A stretch of DNA of 64,000 nucleotides from Verrucomicrobiaceae bacterium (GTDB lineage: Bacteria; Verrucomicrobiota; Verrucomicrobiia; Verrucomicrobiales; Verrucomicrobiaceae): positions 496,001 to 560,000 of the forward strand of contig JADJPW010000002.1 in the NCBI GenBank assembly GCA_016713035.1, in the 5' to 3' direction. A program made the position numbers and the translations under genes. The notes beneath the pieces were generated by a model. The model did not search any database. It was not told the origin of the DNA and saw nothing but the letters and a program-made list of their open reading frames with translations. Positions 35,471-46,011 of the stretch are shown piece after piece (position 1 is the first letter of the stretch; every line of letters starts with the position of its first letter).

Positions 35471-36205
35471 GGTGCCGATCACGTTCATCAGGTGCTCCAG
35501 CTCGGCTTTCACCTCCTCGGGGTAGCTGACGGTCTGCAGGATCTCTTCTTCGATGCATTTCGCGTAGCGTTTCCTCATCCGGTGGATTTGCAGGCGCAGT
35601 GCGCCTTCGCTGATGCCGATTTTTTCAGCGACGTCCGCATACGGAGTCGCATTGTCGCCCAGAGGTAGATACTCGCGGAGCTGGTGGTAGTCTTCGAGGT
35701 TGTTGGCCTTCGCGAAGTCAGCTTGCAGTTTTTTCTCCGCCGCATCGAGGATGCCAGCCGCCCAGGCGCGATCAAAGAGCGTCTCGGGATCGCGGAGGTC
35801 GGCGGGCTCGTGCTTGTAGCGCTCCTCCGCATCTAAGTCATCAAAGGAGAGAGTGGCGAAACGCGAGCCGCCGCGTTTTTGAGTGGAGGCGTGACGGACG
35901 TGATTGGCGATGATGCGCTTCAGCATGGCGAGCATGAAGGAGCGGAGCTGGCCCTTTTCTTCCTGCGCATCGTGGATGGCCTCACTGGTGACGATGCGCT
36001 GGAAGAAGGTCTGAGTGATGTCCTGCGCATCGTGCGTGGGAAAGCCATGGCGCCGCGTGAAGGCGTAGATGGGATACCAGTATTGGCGGCAGATTTCATT
36101 CATCGCCCGCTCTGCCTCAGCATCACCGCCATTTTTCACCCGGCGCACCAGCGTCCAGCGCGTGGATGGGAAGGGGACGAAGCGGGAGTTGTCAGGCTGG
36201 CTCAT
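35462..36205 (-). CDS. RNA polymerase ECF-type sigma factor (PVC subgroup)
   Basis: A 247-residue sigma-70-family factor. Region 2 spans MNEICRQYWYPIYAFTRRHG and DAQDITQTFFQRIV. Region 4 at the C-terminus has LPLGDNATPYADVAEKIGISEGALRLQIHRMRKRY, a clear helix-turn-helix. The linker is longer than in ordinary ECF factors. The start at 36205 (MSQPDNSRFVPFPSTRW) fits the subgroup; 41 upstream codons look non-coding. It is divergent from the giant surface-protein gene (79 bases apart) and sits near a Ser/Thr kinase, a partner often linked to such factors in this phylum. Confidence 0.87.
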   Translation of the reverse strand: MSQPDNSRFVPFPSTRWTLVRRVKNGGDAEAERAMNEICRQYWYPIYAFTRRHGFPTHDAQDITQTFFQRIVTSEAIHDAQEEKGQLRSFMLAMLKRIIANHVRHASTQKRGGSRFATLSFDDLDAEERYKHEPADLRDPETLFDRAWAAGILDAAEKKLQADFAKANNLEDYHQLREYLPLGDNATPYADVAEKIGISEGALRLQIHRMRKRYAKCIEEEILQTVSYPEEVKAELEHLMNVIGTGG

Positions 36206-36283
36206 GAATCGGGAAAAAATCGCGCCGCGATGAAACAAGTCTGCCCGCTCGGTGAGAGGAAGGCAAACGCAAACACTGCCGCC

Positions 36284-39200
36284 ATGAAATCTCCTTTTTT
36301 CGCCACTGCATTCACACTCTTTGGTCAAACCGTATCTACCCAGCCGCGGCGGTTCACGCTGCTCTCTTCCGCCCTTTCTTTCTGCATGGCCATGCTGCCC
36401 TCTCTCGCGGTGGGGCAGACGGTCTCCACCTGGGCAGGCGGCACCGGGGATTGGCTGAATGCGGGAGCTTGGACTCCGGGTGGCGTGCCGGGTGATGCCC
36501 TGGCGGATGTGGTGATCGACAACGCGCCAGCCACGGCTTCCACCGTCACTTTCGGGCGGAATGACAGTGTGGTCACGGACCTGACGATTGGCCGGCTCCG
36601 CATTGATAGCGGGGATACCCTCCAGTTTGGCGCGGCCCCCAACACGCTTGAGTTCGGCCCTGCGATCGCGTTTTCTGGAGCGGGTTCCCTGATTCTGAAC
36701 GGAACGATGTCACTGCCCTGGTCGTCCAATGCCCTGCGCGGTGCCAAATCCATTGCCGGCTCCGGCCAGTTGCTGCTCGGCAGCCAGGGCCAGCGCCCGG
36801 AAATTTATGATGCCCTGACGAATTCGGCCACGATCAAAGGATCTGCGCTTTTTGGCCGGGCGAATGCCGCGAAAGTGCAGGTGACCAATTCGGGGCTGAT
36901 TGAAGCGAATCTGTCAGGGCAGGATATTGATTTCCATGGGTTGGACGGTGCGAATCGCAGCGTGAACACGGGCACACTGAAAGCCAGTGGCGGGGGCCAA
37001 ATGCAGATCGGTATGGGTGAGTGGCTGAACACGGGCGGCACGGTGCTGGCGGATGGGCTGGCGTATGGCACAAGCTCGCAGGTGGCGTTTTATCGAGGCG
37101 GATTGATGGAGGGCGGCACGATCTCGGCCGCCAACGGCGGCGGCTTGCAGGTGGGGGGCAGTTTTAATGGTAGCAACGGGGGCTACCAGTTCCGCAATGT
37201 GACGCAGAACGGGCCGATGAACCTGCTGGACCAGATGCTGCTCCAGGGCACTTACACGAACAACGGCACGATCACGATCCCGGAAGGCTTTGGCCGCATT
37301 GATGGCATCGTCACAGGCTCCTACGACCCGGCGCAGACGATCACCCTGGCAGGCACGGGCCAGGTTGTTTTGGATCGCGGGCTGGGAAGCTCAGGTTTCG
37401 GCTACCGCCGCTCGATCTGGCACATTCAGGACCAATTGATCCGTGGACGCGGACGGGTCGGTGATGATGACTTTGAACCGCCTTACATCACGAATCGTGG
37501 CACGTTTCAGGCGGATCAAAACGAGCAAGAGCTGTTGCTGCGGCTCGCCGGGATCGACAACCAAAACGGCGGCGTGCTGCGTGCTCAAACGGGCGGCACT
37601 TTGCGCATCCACATCAACTCCAACGGGGTTGTAAAAAACACAGGCGGAACCATCGAGGCGACAACTGGCGGCCGGGTGCGGGCAAATTTTGGCCGGATCG
37701 AGGGCGGTCTGGTGCGCAATAACGGTGGCTTTATCGATCTGCATGGCATGACCCTGGTGAATCCCGGCACCGGGATGACTTTGGAAGGCGAACTCACCCT
37801 CGGCAGCCCCAACGTCTATAACGAAGCTAGGCTCGTGGGTGCCATCGAAAACAAAGGCATGCTCCAGATTGAAGGCGGCACGCAGGCGGCGAGGTTGTGG
37901 ATTTCTGAAGACGCGAACCGCTCCGTCACCCTCACCGGTGGAGGCACGATCCAGTTGGGCAATCCCAACCAGACCAATCGTCCGGGAGAAATTTGGGATG
38001 GCCTTGATGGCTCTAATTCCGCCCGGACCCTGATTAATACGGACAACACGCTGGCCGGCTATGGCCGGATCGGTAATACCCAGACTGACCCACGTTTGAT
38101 TCTCCAAAATTCAGCTTTGGTGAGAGCAAACGCGTCGGGCAAGACCTTGTCGCTCGGGTTATTGTCCGCCACGAATTCCGGCGGAACATTCTGCGCCTCG
38201 GTCGGCGGACTGATGAGCATCTCCGCCAGCAATGGATTTAACAACACGGGTGGCGTTATTGAGGCCATCTCCGGTGGTGGGGTGTCCTTTGCCGCCTCAA
38301 CGTCCGTGACCAATGGCACGCTGAAGAACAACGCGGGAACGTTCAATCTATCCAATGCCACGCTCATCAACGGTGGCGCGGGGCTCACGCTGCAAGGCAC
38401 GCACCCCTTCACGGTCGATCACAGCCAACAGGCTGAATTCCGGGGCGCGATCCAGAACGAAAGTTCCGTCCGGCTGCTCAACACCGGAGGCACCCGCACC
38501 CTGCTGATGATCGGGGCCAGCGCCGTCTCCCTCACGGGTGGAGGAGAACTCTACCTGGAAAATGATTCCATGGTGAATGCCAGCAGCAGCGCGACGCTCT
38601 CCTTGGATGAACAGGATCTGCACGGGGCGGGCTGGGTGGGTGCCGAGAACGGCTACACACGCCATCTGACTGTCATCAACAACACGTCCGTCGAGGCAGA
38701 CCAAGCTGGCAAGCAACTCCGCTTCACCACCGCCAGCCTCACCAACTCCCCTGGTAAAACGATGAAAGCGATCAATGGCGGAACCCTCGCCCTCTGGAGC
38801 AGCAATCTGATCAATACCAACGCGTCCATTTTAGCGACGAACGGATCGACCGTCGAATTCGGCTCTGATGGACCTATTTCCGGAGGTTTGGTCAATTCAG
38901 AGGTCGGGGGCACCATCAAGGTCGCGAGGGAAATGACCGCGAAAGGCGGAGTGATTTTCACCAACGCTGGCACCCTGGAGTTTGGAACACTGGGCGGAAC
39001 TGGGTTCAACGGATTGGCGGACGGCGGATCGTCCATCATCAGTTCCGGCACTATCAACAAAGTTGGAGGCTCGGATTATTCGATCTTCAGCCCCTTGAAC
39101 AACACGGGTGCCATCCAAGTGCAGAACGGAACCCTCCGCTGGATGGCGGGTGGCGATTTGTCGAACTCCACCTTCTCCGCCAGCGCAAATGCCAACCTCA

Positions 39201-42200
39201 CTTTTCAAGACACGCCCTTCACCTTTTCGGGCGTGAATACTTTCACAGGTTCAGGCAATCACTGGTTCGGGAATAGCACTGTCACGCTCGCTGATGCAGC
39301 CACCGCTCTGAACGTGAGTGGCAACTTCAACATCGGCAACTACGGCACCTCGACGCTGACCGGGCCTGGAACCATGAACGTGAACGCGGGCGGCACGCTC
39401 ACCATTCATCCGGGCACAAGCCATTTCTCCGGCCCCAAACTGGTCACGCTGGCGGGTTCAAATACAACGATCAATAAAAGTGGGCACCCGCTCGAATTCA
39501 CCAATGGTGCCACCTGGGAAAACTCCGGGATGGTATCCATGGGCGGCTACATCAATGTCCTGAATGGCGCTGTCGGAACCCTCTTCAAGAACCTGTCGGG
39601 CGGTGTTTTCCAGACCACTGCGGCTCAAGAAAACCGCCTGGCCGTGCCTTACGAGAATTCTGGCACGATCGAGGCTTTCACCGGCTCACTTTCGATCACC
39701 TCCACCGGCACGTTCAACAATGGCTCTACCAAAGCGGCGGCAGGATTCGGCATTTATGCAAGCGGTGGCACGGTCAACTTTGTGGGCGGGGCGAACGCCT
39801 CCACTGGCGAGGGCTTCTTCGGCCCATGGAATGGGAGCTTCAATTTCGCCTCGGGGGCGAAACTCACCGGCGAAAACATCGGCTTCTATGGCACGAGCAG
39901 CGTGAGCGGTGCCGGCACGCTGGAAGTCACCAAGAACCTGCAAATTGGTAGCACCCACGATCTCACCATTAACAACTCGCTCCTGCGCATCGCACCCACC
40001 GCCACCGCCACTTATAACCTGCCCCTTTCCAACGGCTTTTGCCGCCTGATGAATGGGGCAGTGTTTGAGAATGCCGGGCAGTTTGATCATTATCTTGTCA
40101 AATCATTCACTGGTGACGACACCGGGCTTTTTCGCACGCTCGAGGGTTCAATAACCAATTTCAACGCCGTGGTTCCCAACTTCGGCTACTTTGCAGACGT
40201 GAGCGTCGATGTGCCTGTCGAGTTCGCAGGCATTGTTGCAGCCAATCAAGGCAAGCTGATCACCTTCACCCAGGGCGGGCTGCTCAAAGCCACCGCCAAG
40301 CTCTGGTCGAATCATTCCAACTCAGTGATCACCTTCACCGGGGCCGCGCCTCTGCGGGTGCAGGGGCGGACGAACGAGTTCTCAGGCTCGGGCATCGTGC
40401 GCTTTTCAAATACCCGCCTGAGCTTTGAAGACCCCAGCGCCGATCCGGCGGATGATCCGCTCATCGCCGCTGGAGCCACCGTGACCTTTGTGGATGCGAC
40501 AAATATCGTCGAGGGCAATGGACTGCTCACTGGCACTCAGTTTACCTTTGCCGGAGCCAGCACCACCATCAATCAGGCCACGCTGCAAAACAGCCAGGGC
40601 TGGAACACGGGTTGGATCGCCTCCGGTGGCTCTCTCAACCTGCAAAATGGCGCACGCTTTTTGAATGAAGGCACCTTCAACATCACCACCCACATTGGCG
40701 CATGGACCGGTACGGCGGGCACCTTATTTCACAATAAGAGCACCGGTCGCCTCGTGCATGACACCAGCACGAACACCGTCATCGCCCTGCCTTTCCAAAA
40801 CGATGGCATCCTTGAGGTTCGGGCGGGCACGCTGAACTTCTCCGGCAGCTACACCGGCACTGGTGGCGTCGCGGCCTCGAATGGAGCCAAGCTCACTCTG
40901 CCGCTCGGCTCCACCGCCCTCGGCCTGCTGCCCGGCAGCCTTCAGGTCCTCGGAGCAGGTAGCGAAATCAACGTGACCTTCCCAAGCGGCGACAAACTCA
41001 CCGCGCTGGAGGCCAACGGCGGCAGGCTCGTCGCCGCAGGTGGCGGAAACATGGTCGCGGCAGGCGGCGGCAATATTTTAAGCCACAACGGCGGCGTCTT
41101 GGTCGCCGCGGGCGGCATGAACTTGCTCGCCACAGGTGGTGGCAACATTACCAGCGAAGGCGCGAACTCCCGCATCGAGGGCAGCGGCTCCTTGGTCGCC
41201 GCAGCCGGAGGAAATGTTTTGAGTCACAACGGTGGCACCATCGTCGCTGCGGGAGGATTGAATGCCGATGGTCCCGGCAATGTGATCGCCACTGGCGCAG
41301 GATCTCTCATGCAGGCCAGCAGCATCGTGGCCGCTGGCGGGATGAATATCGTGGCTGCAGGTGGTGGAAACATCGTCGCCGCAGGTGGCCTCAACGGGTC
41401 AGGGGGCGAGGCCCTGCAAGCACGCATGGCCTCTTTTGGCGAAGAGCCCTCCAGCGGCCCCGGCACCATCACCGTGGATACTGGCAGCCGCCTCGCAGGT
41501 GATGGAACCTTCGAAGGGCAGGGCCAAGTCATGAACGGCAGCTCTGTGAATCCCGGTTTTGAGGCCCTAGGCGGCTCGAATCAGGTCGGAGCCATGCAGT
41601 GGAATGGCTCACTCGAAATTGCAGCCGGAGCCAGCCTCAATCTCCAGCTCGGCGGCACCACGCCCGGCACGCAGCATGACCGGCTCAATGTCTCGCAGGC
41701 TTTCATCATGAACGGCACGCTCGTCGTCACCTTCGTCAACGGATTCGGTGCAAGCATCAATTCCACGCACACTTTTGATGTGGCCGTCGCCACCAGCGGC
41801 ATCACCTCCAACCTCACCGGCACCCGCATTCCCGTCGCCAGCGCCTACGGCACCTTTCTCGTCACCCTCGTCAATGGCGGTACCACGCTCCGTCTCTCTG
41901 ACTATCAGCTCGCGGCCCCCACCTTCAGCCACTGGGCCACCATCCACGGCCTCAGCGGCCCCGATGCCGATCTACTCGCCGATCCTTTTCATACCGGCAC
42001 CAGCAACCTCCTCAAATACGCCCTCGGCCTCAGCCCGCAGTTCAACGGCTCGCCGATCATCTCCGGCACATGGCAGGATCTCTCCGGTCAGCAATTCCTC
42101 ACGCTCAGCTACACACGTCCCCAGGCCGGCGCACTCCCCTCAGACATCCTTTACGAACCTCAACTCTCCTCCAGCCTAGCCCCCGGCGATTGGCAAAGTG

Positions 42201-42349
42201 GACCGGCTCACATTCAGCCGGTGGGCAGCCCCGTCCCCGGTCCAGGCGATCTCGAAACCATCACCGTCCGCTCCATGCACCCGATTGGTCCCGCGTCACC
42301 GAGTGAGTTCCTGCGTCTGCGCGTGGAGCAGGTGCCACTCGCTCCGTGA
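36284..42349 (+). CDS. Giant secreted beta-helix (autotransporter-repeat-like) surface protein
   Basis: 2021 residues. The N-terminus has an extended signal region, with the hydrophobic core LLSSALSFCMAMLPSLAVG after about 25 residues, as in autotransporters. GQTVSTWAGGTGDWLNAGAWTPGGVPG follows, the usual start of verrucomicrobial repeat proteins. The body is built of short Gly/Asn/Thr-rich strands (NNTGGTIEATTGG-like) typical of parallel beta-helices. Residues about 1580-1710 are dense in VAAGGGN, VAAGGMN and ATGGGN repeats. The last 140 residues form a separate domain with NLLKYALGLSPQFNGSP, common at the C-terminus of such proteins. No classical beta-barrel or PEP-CTERM motif is seen. Probably an adhesin or envelope component. 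Upstream in-frame codons back to 35879 overlap the sigma gene and were excluded. Confidence 0.82.
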   Translation: MKSPFFATAFTLFGQTVSTQPRRFTLLSSALSFCMAMLPSLAVGQTVSTWAGGTGDWLNAGAWTPGGVPGDALADVVIDNAPATASTVTFGRNDSVVTDLTIGRLRIDSGDTLQFGAAPNTLEFGPAIAFSGAGSLILNGTMSLPWSSNALRGAKSIAGSGQLLLGSQGQRPEIYDALTNSATIKGSALFGRANAAKVQVTNSGLIEANLSGQDIDFHGLDGANRSVNTGTLKASGGGQMQIGMGEWLNTGGTVLADGLAYGTSSQVAFYRGGLMEGGTISAANGGGLQVGGSFNGSNGGYQFRNVTQNGPMNLLDQMLLQGTYTNNGTITIPEGFGRIDGIVTGSYDPAQTITLAGTGQVVLDRGLGSSGFGYRRSIWHIQDQLIRGRGRVGDDDFEPPYITNRGTFQADQNEQELLLRLAGIDNQNGGVLRAQTGGTLRIHINSNGVVKNTGGTIEATTGGRVRANFGRIEGGLVRNNGGFIDLHGMTLVNPGTGMTLEGELTLGSPNVYNEARLVGAIENKGMLQIEGGTQAARLWISEDANRSVTLTGGGTIQLGNPNQTNRPGEIWDGLDGSNSARTLINTDNTLAGYGRIGNTQTDPRLILQNSALVRANASGKTLSLGLLSATNSGGTFCASVGGLMSISASNGFNNTGGVIEAISGGGVSFAASTSVTNGTLKNNAGTFNLSNATLINGGAGLTLQGTHPFTVDHSQQAEFRGAIQNESSVRLLNTGGTRTLLMIGASAVSLTGGGELYLENDSMVNASSSATLSLDEQDLHGAGWVGAENGYTRHLTVINNTSVEADQAGKQLRFTTASLTNSPGKTMKAINGGTLALWSSNLINTNASILATNGSTVEFGSDGPISGGLVNSEVGGTIKVAREMTAKGGVIFTNAGTLEFGTLGGTGFNGLADGGSSIISSGTINKVGGSDYSIFSPLNNTGAIQVQNGTLRWMAGGDLSNSTFSASANANLTFQDTPFTFSGVNTFTGSGNHWFGNSTVTLADAATALNVSGNFNIGNYGTSTLTGPGTMNVNAGGTLTIHPGTSHFSGPKLVTLAGSNTTINKSGHPLEFTNGATWENSGMVSMGGYINVLNGAVGTLFKNLSGGVFQTTAAQENRLAVPYENSGTIEAFTGSLSITSTGTFNNGSTKAAAGFGIYASGGTVNFVGGANASTGEGFFGPWNGSFNFASGAKLTGENIGFYGTSSVSGAGTLEVTKNLQIGSTHDLTINNSLLRIAPTATATYNLPLSNGFCRLMNGAVFENAGQFDHYLVKSFTGDDTGLFRTLEGSITNFNAVVPNFGYFADVSVDVPVEFAGIVAANQGKLITFTQGGLLKATAKLWSNHSNSVITFTGAAPLRVQGRTNEFSGSGIVRFSNTRLSFEDPSADPADDPLIAAGATVTFVDATNIVEGNGLLTGTQFTFAGASTTINQATLQNSQGWNTGWIASGGSLNLQNGARFLNEGTFNITTHIGAWTGTAGTLFHNKSTGRLVHDTSTNTVIALPFQNDGILEVRAGTLNFSGSYTGTGGVAASNGAKLTLPLGSTALGLLPGSLQVLGAGSEINVTFPSGDKLTALEANGGRLVAAGGGNMVAAGGGNILSHNGGVLVAAGGMNLLATGGGNITSEGANSRIEGSGSLVAAAGGNVLSHNGGTIVAAGGLNADGPGNVIATGAGSLMQASSIVAAGGMNIVAAGGGNIVAAGGLNGSGGEALQARMASFGEEPSSGPGTITVDTGSRLAGDGTFEGQGQVMNGSSVNPGFEALGGSNQVGAMQWNGSLEIAAGASLNLQLGGTTPGTQHDRLNVSQAFIMNGTLVVTFVNGFGASINSTHTFDVAVATSGITSNLTGTRIPVASAYGTFLVTLVNGGTTLRLSDYQLAAPTFSHWATIHGLSGPDADLLADPFHTGTSNLLKYALGLSPQFNGSPIISGTWQDLSGQQFLTLSYTRPQAGALPSDILYEPQLSSSLAPGDWQSGPAHIQPVGSPVPGPGDLETITVRSMHPIGPASPSEFLRLRVEQVPLAP

Positions 42350-42421
42350 ACTCAAGCCATTGGCATCAGGCGGCAACTCTCCTCACATGACAGAGCCTCA
42401 CAAAGGTGGTTTAGAAGTGGC

Positions 42422-43267
42422 ATGTCATCCGTGCAGCCTGATTTGACTGAAACCACCATCGACGGGCCGAAAACCCGCCGCTGGGTGATCGAGGCGTGTG
42501 ATTGTGCGGAGATGAGCACGCACCGCATCGCGCGACTTGGCATGGATGAGGCGTTGCCGCCTTATCGGCGGGTGCGGATGACGCCGGAGGGGAGTTTTGT
42601 GCTGGCGTGTGTGAGCGGCGAGGGCTCGATCTTGCTCGATGGGCGCTGGCAGCGGGTGAAGCCGGGTATGGTGTGTCTCGCACCGCCGAGGGTGCTGAAT
42701 GCATTTGAGGCAAAGGGCCGTGAGAGGTGGTGCTTTGCCTGGGTGCGCTATGATGAGCCGAGCTTTGTCACACCCGTGGTCGGAGCAGCGTCGCCGGTGA
42801 TGCCTGTGGCGCAGGCGGAGGAGATCGGGCGGCTGGTGAGCGGCCTGCGGGCCGAGTGGGAGGGCGAAAAGGAGCCTCGCATGATTCACCACTGGCTGGA
42901 GCTGCTGCACGGCACGATCCGCCGCATCGCGCAGCCGTGGCGCAGCCGTGAGCCGCGTGTGGCGAAGCTGTGGGCAGATGTGGAGCAGGATTTGCAGCGT
43001 GACTGGACGCTGTCGGAGCTGGCGCATCGCAGTCATTGCAGCCCGGAGCATCTGCGTCGCCTCTGCATGAAGGAACTGGGCCGCAGTCCGATGCAGCACC
43101 TCACTTGCCTGCGCATGGAGCAGGCCCGAAGGCTCCTGGAACGCGAAAACGACAAGCTGGAGGTCGTGGCGGCGAGCGTGGGCTACGCGAACGCGGCGAT
43201 CTTTTCCCGCGTCTTCCGCCGCTGGGTGGGCGTGGCTCCGGGAGAGTATCGGGGGCGTGGGGCTTGA
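42422..43267 (+). CDS. AraC-family transcription regulator
   Basis: 281 residues. The N-terminal half is a cupin-like sensor (PYRRVRMTPEGSFVLACVSGEGSILLDGRWQ is spread over residues 40-80, with VKPGMVCLAPP after it). The C-terminal 100 residues hold two helix-turn-helix units: WTLSELAHRSHCSPEHLRRLCM and LEVVAASVGYANAAIFSRVF, with FRRWVGVAPGEYRGRG at the end. Probably a sugar-responsive activator. A truncated relative lies at 30573-30755. No enzyme gene is immediately adjacent, so its target is unclear. Confidence 0.88.
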   Translation: MSSVQPDLTETTIDGPKTRRWVIEACDCAEMSTHRIARLGMDEALPPYRRVRMTPEGSFVLACVSGEGSILLDGRWQRVKPGMVCLAPPRVLNAFEAKGRERWCFAWVRYDEPSFVTPVVGAASPVMPVAQAEEIGRLVSGLRAEWEGEKEPRMIHHWLELLHGTIRRIAQPWRSREPRVAKLWADVEQDLQRDWTLSELAHRSHCSPEHLRRLCMKELGRSPMQHLTCLRMEQARRLLERENDKLEVVAASVGYANAAIFSRVFRRWVGVAPGEYRGRGA

Positions 43268-43326
43268 GTGACTTTGGCGTGAAAAAATGCTGCGTCATCG
43301 CGTTGAAGGCATCTCTTTGATCCACC

Positions 43327-43755
43327 ATGAACGTCTCTCGTCTGCTCATCACCGTCCTGTTGCTCACGCTGATGCCTGCGTGCAGCCAGTCCTTCAAAAA
43401 AGCGTGGAAGAATCCGCCGTCATCCTCTGCGGTGAATGGAAAGTGGGAGGGCACATGGGTGAGTGCGGCCAATGGGCATCACGGGCGCCTGCGGGCGGTG
43501 GTGGCGGAGTCGGCCACGGGGCATGATTTTCACTACCACGCGACTTGGGGTGGATTCCTCAGCGGCAGCTTCAAGTCACCGCACAAGGTCGTGAGGCAAA
43601 AAAATGGCCGTTACAGATTTGAAGGGGATCATGCCATGCCGGAGTGGGCGGGTGGGAAGTATCACTACGCAGGCACGATCCGGGGTGATGACTTCAATGC
43701 GTGCTACGAGTGCGCAAAGGACAGAGGCACCTTCACGATGAAGCGGGTGAAGTGA
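43327..43755 (+). CDS. Putative lipoprotein of unknown function
   Basis: 142 residues. A signal peptide ends in the lipobox LMPAC (Cys about residue 19), so it is probably lipid-anchored. The mature part is a small beta-rich domain (GKWEGTWVSAANGHHGRLRAVV, YHYAGTIRGDDFNACYECAKDRGTFTMKRV), a lipocalin-like pattern of GxWxG and regularly spaced strands. I cannot assign a function. Confidence 0.75.
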   Translation: MNVSRLLITVLLLTLMPACSQSFKKAWKNPPSSSAVNGKWEGTWVSAANGHHGRLRAVVAESATGHDFHYHATWGGFLSGSFKSPHKVVRQKNGRYRFEGDHAMPEWAGGKYHYAGTIRGDDFNACYECAKDRGTFTMKRVK

Positions 43756-43798
43756 AAATGCGGCTCGCTTCATGTTCCTAGGCGGTTTAGTGGGGCGG

Positions 43799-45218
43799 AT
43801 GCCTTTTTCCGCACTCGGACTCCATCCCGCCATACTCACCGCCATCCAGGAGGCAGGTTATACTGAGCCTACACCGATCCAGTCCGCAGCGATTCCGGTC
43901 GTCATCGGCGGTGGTGACGTGATCGGCATCGCCCAGACGGGCACGGGAAAGACAGCGGCATTCACTTTGCCGATCCTGACCCGCCTGAGCGAGAAGCCAC
44001 CCGCAGCAGATGGGCGTAGGCATACGCGGGTGCTGGTGCTGGCCCCCACGCGTGAGCTGGTGGCCCAGATCGAAGAAAATGTGCTGGCTTATGCCAAACA
44101 CTTGCCGCTGCGCATCGCGAAGGTCTTTGGCGGTGTGGGTGAGAAGCCACAGAAAGACGCTCTGCGTGCTGGCAGTGACATCGTGATCGCGTGTCCGGGG
44201 CGATTGCTGGACCTGATGGGGCAGCGTTGCGCGGATTTTTCACGTTTGGAGCATCTGGTGCTCGATGAGGCGGATCGCATGCTGGACATGGGCTTCCTGC
44301 CAGACATCCGGCGCATCCTGCAGCAGCTCCCGCGCAAGCGCCAGACGCTGCTCTTCTCCGCCACGCTATCGAAGGAGATCGAGCAGGCTCACGCATGAGT
44401 TCCAGCAGCATCCGAAGACGGTAGCAGATCGGGAAACGCTCGAATCCAGCGGAGACGGTGACGCAGCATGTCTATGAGGTGGCGAAGCACTTGAAGACGA
44501 ATTTGCTCCAGCACCTCCTGCAGGATGAAAAAATGCAGATGGTGCTGGTTTTCAGCCGCACGAAGCATGGCGCGGATAAAATCGCCAAAAAGCTCATGCA
44601 ATGCGGGATCTCGACGGCGACGCTGCACGCGAATCGCTCGCAAAATCAGCGTTTGAAGGCGCTAGAGGACTTCAAGGCCTGCAAGGTGCGTGTTTTAGTG
44701 GCCACGGACATCGCGGCGCGGGGGATCGATGTGGATGGCATCTCGCATGTGGTGAATTTTGACTTCCCGCATGTGGTGGAGGATTACGTGCATCGCATCG
44801 GCCGTACGGGGCGTGCGCAGGCCATCGGAGATGCACTGAGTTTTGTCAGTAGCGATGAAATGGATGATTTGCGGCGGCTAGAGCGCTTCATTGGCCGTGG
44901 CATCACGCGGAAGCGTGCGGAGGGCTTCGATTATAAAGCGCCACCCACAGCACTCTCCGAGCCGCTGGAGCGGCGGGAGCAGCGCAGACAGAATCCGCGC
45001 CAGCCGCAGCGGCAACAACAGCGGAGTGGCCCACCACCGCATCGCGGTGAGCAGCGCTAAGTCCGCCACAGGGGCAGCAGCAACAGGGCCGCCGTGAGGA
45101 CTCCTCTCGGCCACACGGTCAATCAGCGGCTCCCAGCCGACCCGCAGCGCCCCCAGCACCGCCATCTGCTGCAAAGCCGAAGACGCATAGCCTCTGGCGT
45201 AAATTGACTGGGCGCTGA
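43799..45218 (+). pseudogene. DEAD-box RNA helicase (RhlE-like) with three apparent frameshifts
   Basis: Residues from MPFSALGLHPAIL include the Q motif (PTPIQSAAIPVV), AQTGTGKTAAF (Walker A), PTRELVAQ, DEAD as LDEADRMLDMGF and SATLSKEIE. The first frame then stops at 44396-44398. Deleting a G near 44387 gives LTHEFQQHPKTV, and deleting one base near 44422 gives QIGKRSNPAETVTQHVYEV. The second RecA domain follows (VLVATDIAARGIDVDGI, HRIGRTGRA). At 45058 a third shift leads into a Gln/Arg/Pro-rich tail (SPPQGQQQQGRRED...LWRKLTGR) ending at 45216-45218. Restored length is about 472 residues, normal for RhlE-type helicases, which help RNA decay and ribosome assembly. Confidence 0.8.
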
Positions 45219-45313
45219 GGCGTGACTTTGCCGCTGGATGTATGCGTTGTGCGGCAGCGTTCTGGACTGCTCCACCCCTGTGGAGCTTTTCGCAGGCTAG
45301 GCAACGCTCGAAA

Positions 45314-45331
45314 GCGCCAGAGGACTGGCGC
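45314..45331. repeat. Palindromic repeat element
   Basis: GCGCCAG and CTGGCGC flank AGGA, then ACTCCAAAACGCT. I recall similar variable-stem elements followed by ACTCCA in other verrucomicrobial genomes, but cannot check this. It lies in the 216-base gap between the helicase tail and the GxxExxY gene; nothing else stands out in that gap. Confidence 0.45.
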
Positions 45332-45434
45332 ACTCCAAAACGCTGACGCAAGCCTTCACACCTGAGGGTGCTTTAAGTCTATCCTCATGGAGTGCCTTTG
45401 ACTGAATAGTTACGGCTGCGGCCTGCAAAGTGGC

Positions 45435-45824
45435 TCACACCGGATCTTTGCGCTTCAAGATGATGCGGTGGATGCCTTTGCGTAGCTGGGAGACATTAAA
45501 ATTCACCAAAACGCCGCTGCGCAGATGGCTGAGGCGCAGATGGGACTCGAAGCGCAGTTTATCGAGTGCGGTGATTTCTTCCTGGGCGAGCACTTGGAGG
45601 AGTAAGCGGTCATGAATGACGAAATCCAGCCGCGCAGCAGCCTGAATGCGCCTACCACGATAATCAAAGCTGAGGGGTAGCCCGCGCTGCACATCCATCT
45701 CCAGATCCCGCAGCTCCACAGCCAGACATTCCTCATAAGCCTCCCGCGTGAGACCGGGGCCGAGGGTGCTGTGAACGGTCATACAGGCTCCGATGACGAG
45801 GTGAGGCAGGTCGGCGTCGTTCAT
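45435..45824 (-). CDS. GxxExxY protein (PD-(D/E)XK-like)
   Basis: 129 residues. LVIGACMTVHSTLGPGLTREAYEECLAVEL contains the family's GxGLxExxY-type motif (here GPGLTREAYEECL). IQAARLDFVIHDRLLLQV and LRSGVLVNFNVSQLRKGIHRI match its C-terminal pattern. The family has a restriction-endonuclease-like fold but no agreed function. The ATG at 45824 (MNDADLPHLVIG) was chosen; the upstream in-frame extension is not family-like. Confidence 0.85.
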   Translation of the reverse strand: MNDADLPHLVIGACMTVHSTLGPGLTREAYEECLAVELRDLEMDVQRGLPLSFDYRGRRIQAAARLDFVIHDRLLLQVLAQEEITALDKLRFESHLRLSHLRSGVLVNFNVSQLRKGIHRIILKRKDPV

Positions 45825-46011
45825 TTTTGAGGGCAGATGGTGGTAAAACTCAACCACGGATCGACTAGAAGTCACGGAGCGTATTGCATCCGGCGCGGAA
45901 AAGAGGGGGAAGAGGCGGATGCAGCAGAACAGAGTTTTTCGTGTGTGGAGGAAAAACACGTTGCGTCGCACACCCTGCGTGCTCCTATCCGCGCTCCGAA
46001 AACTCGGAAAT

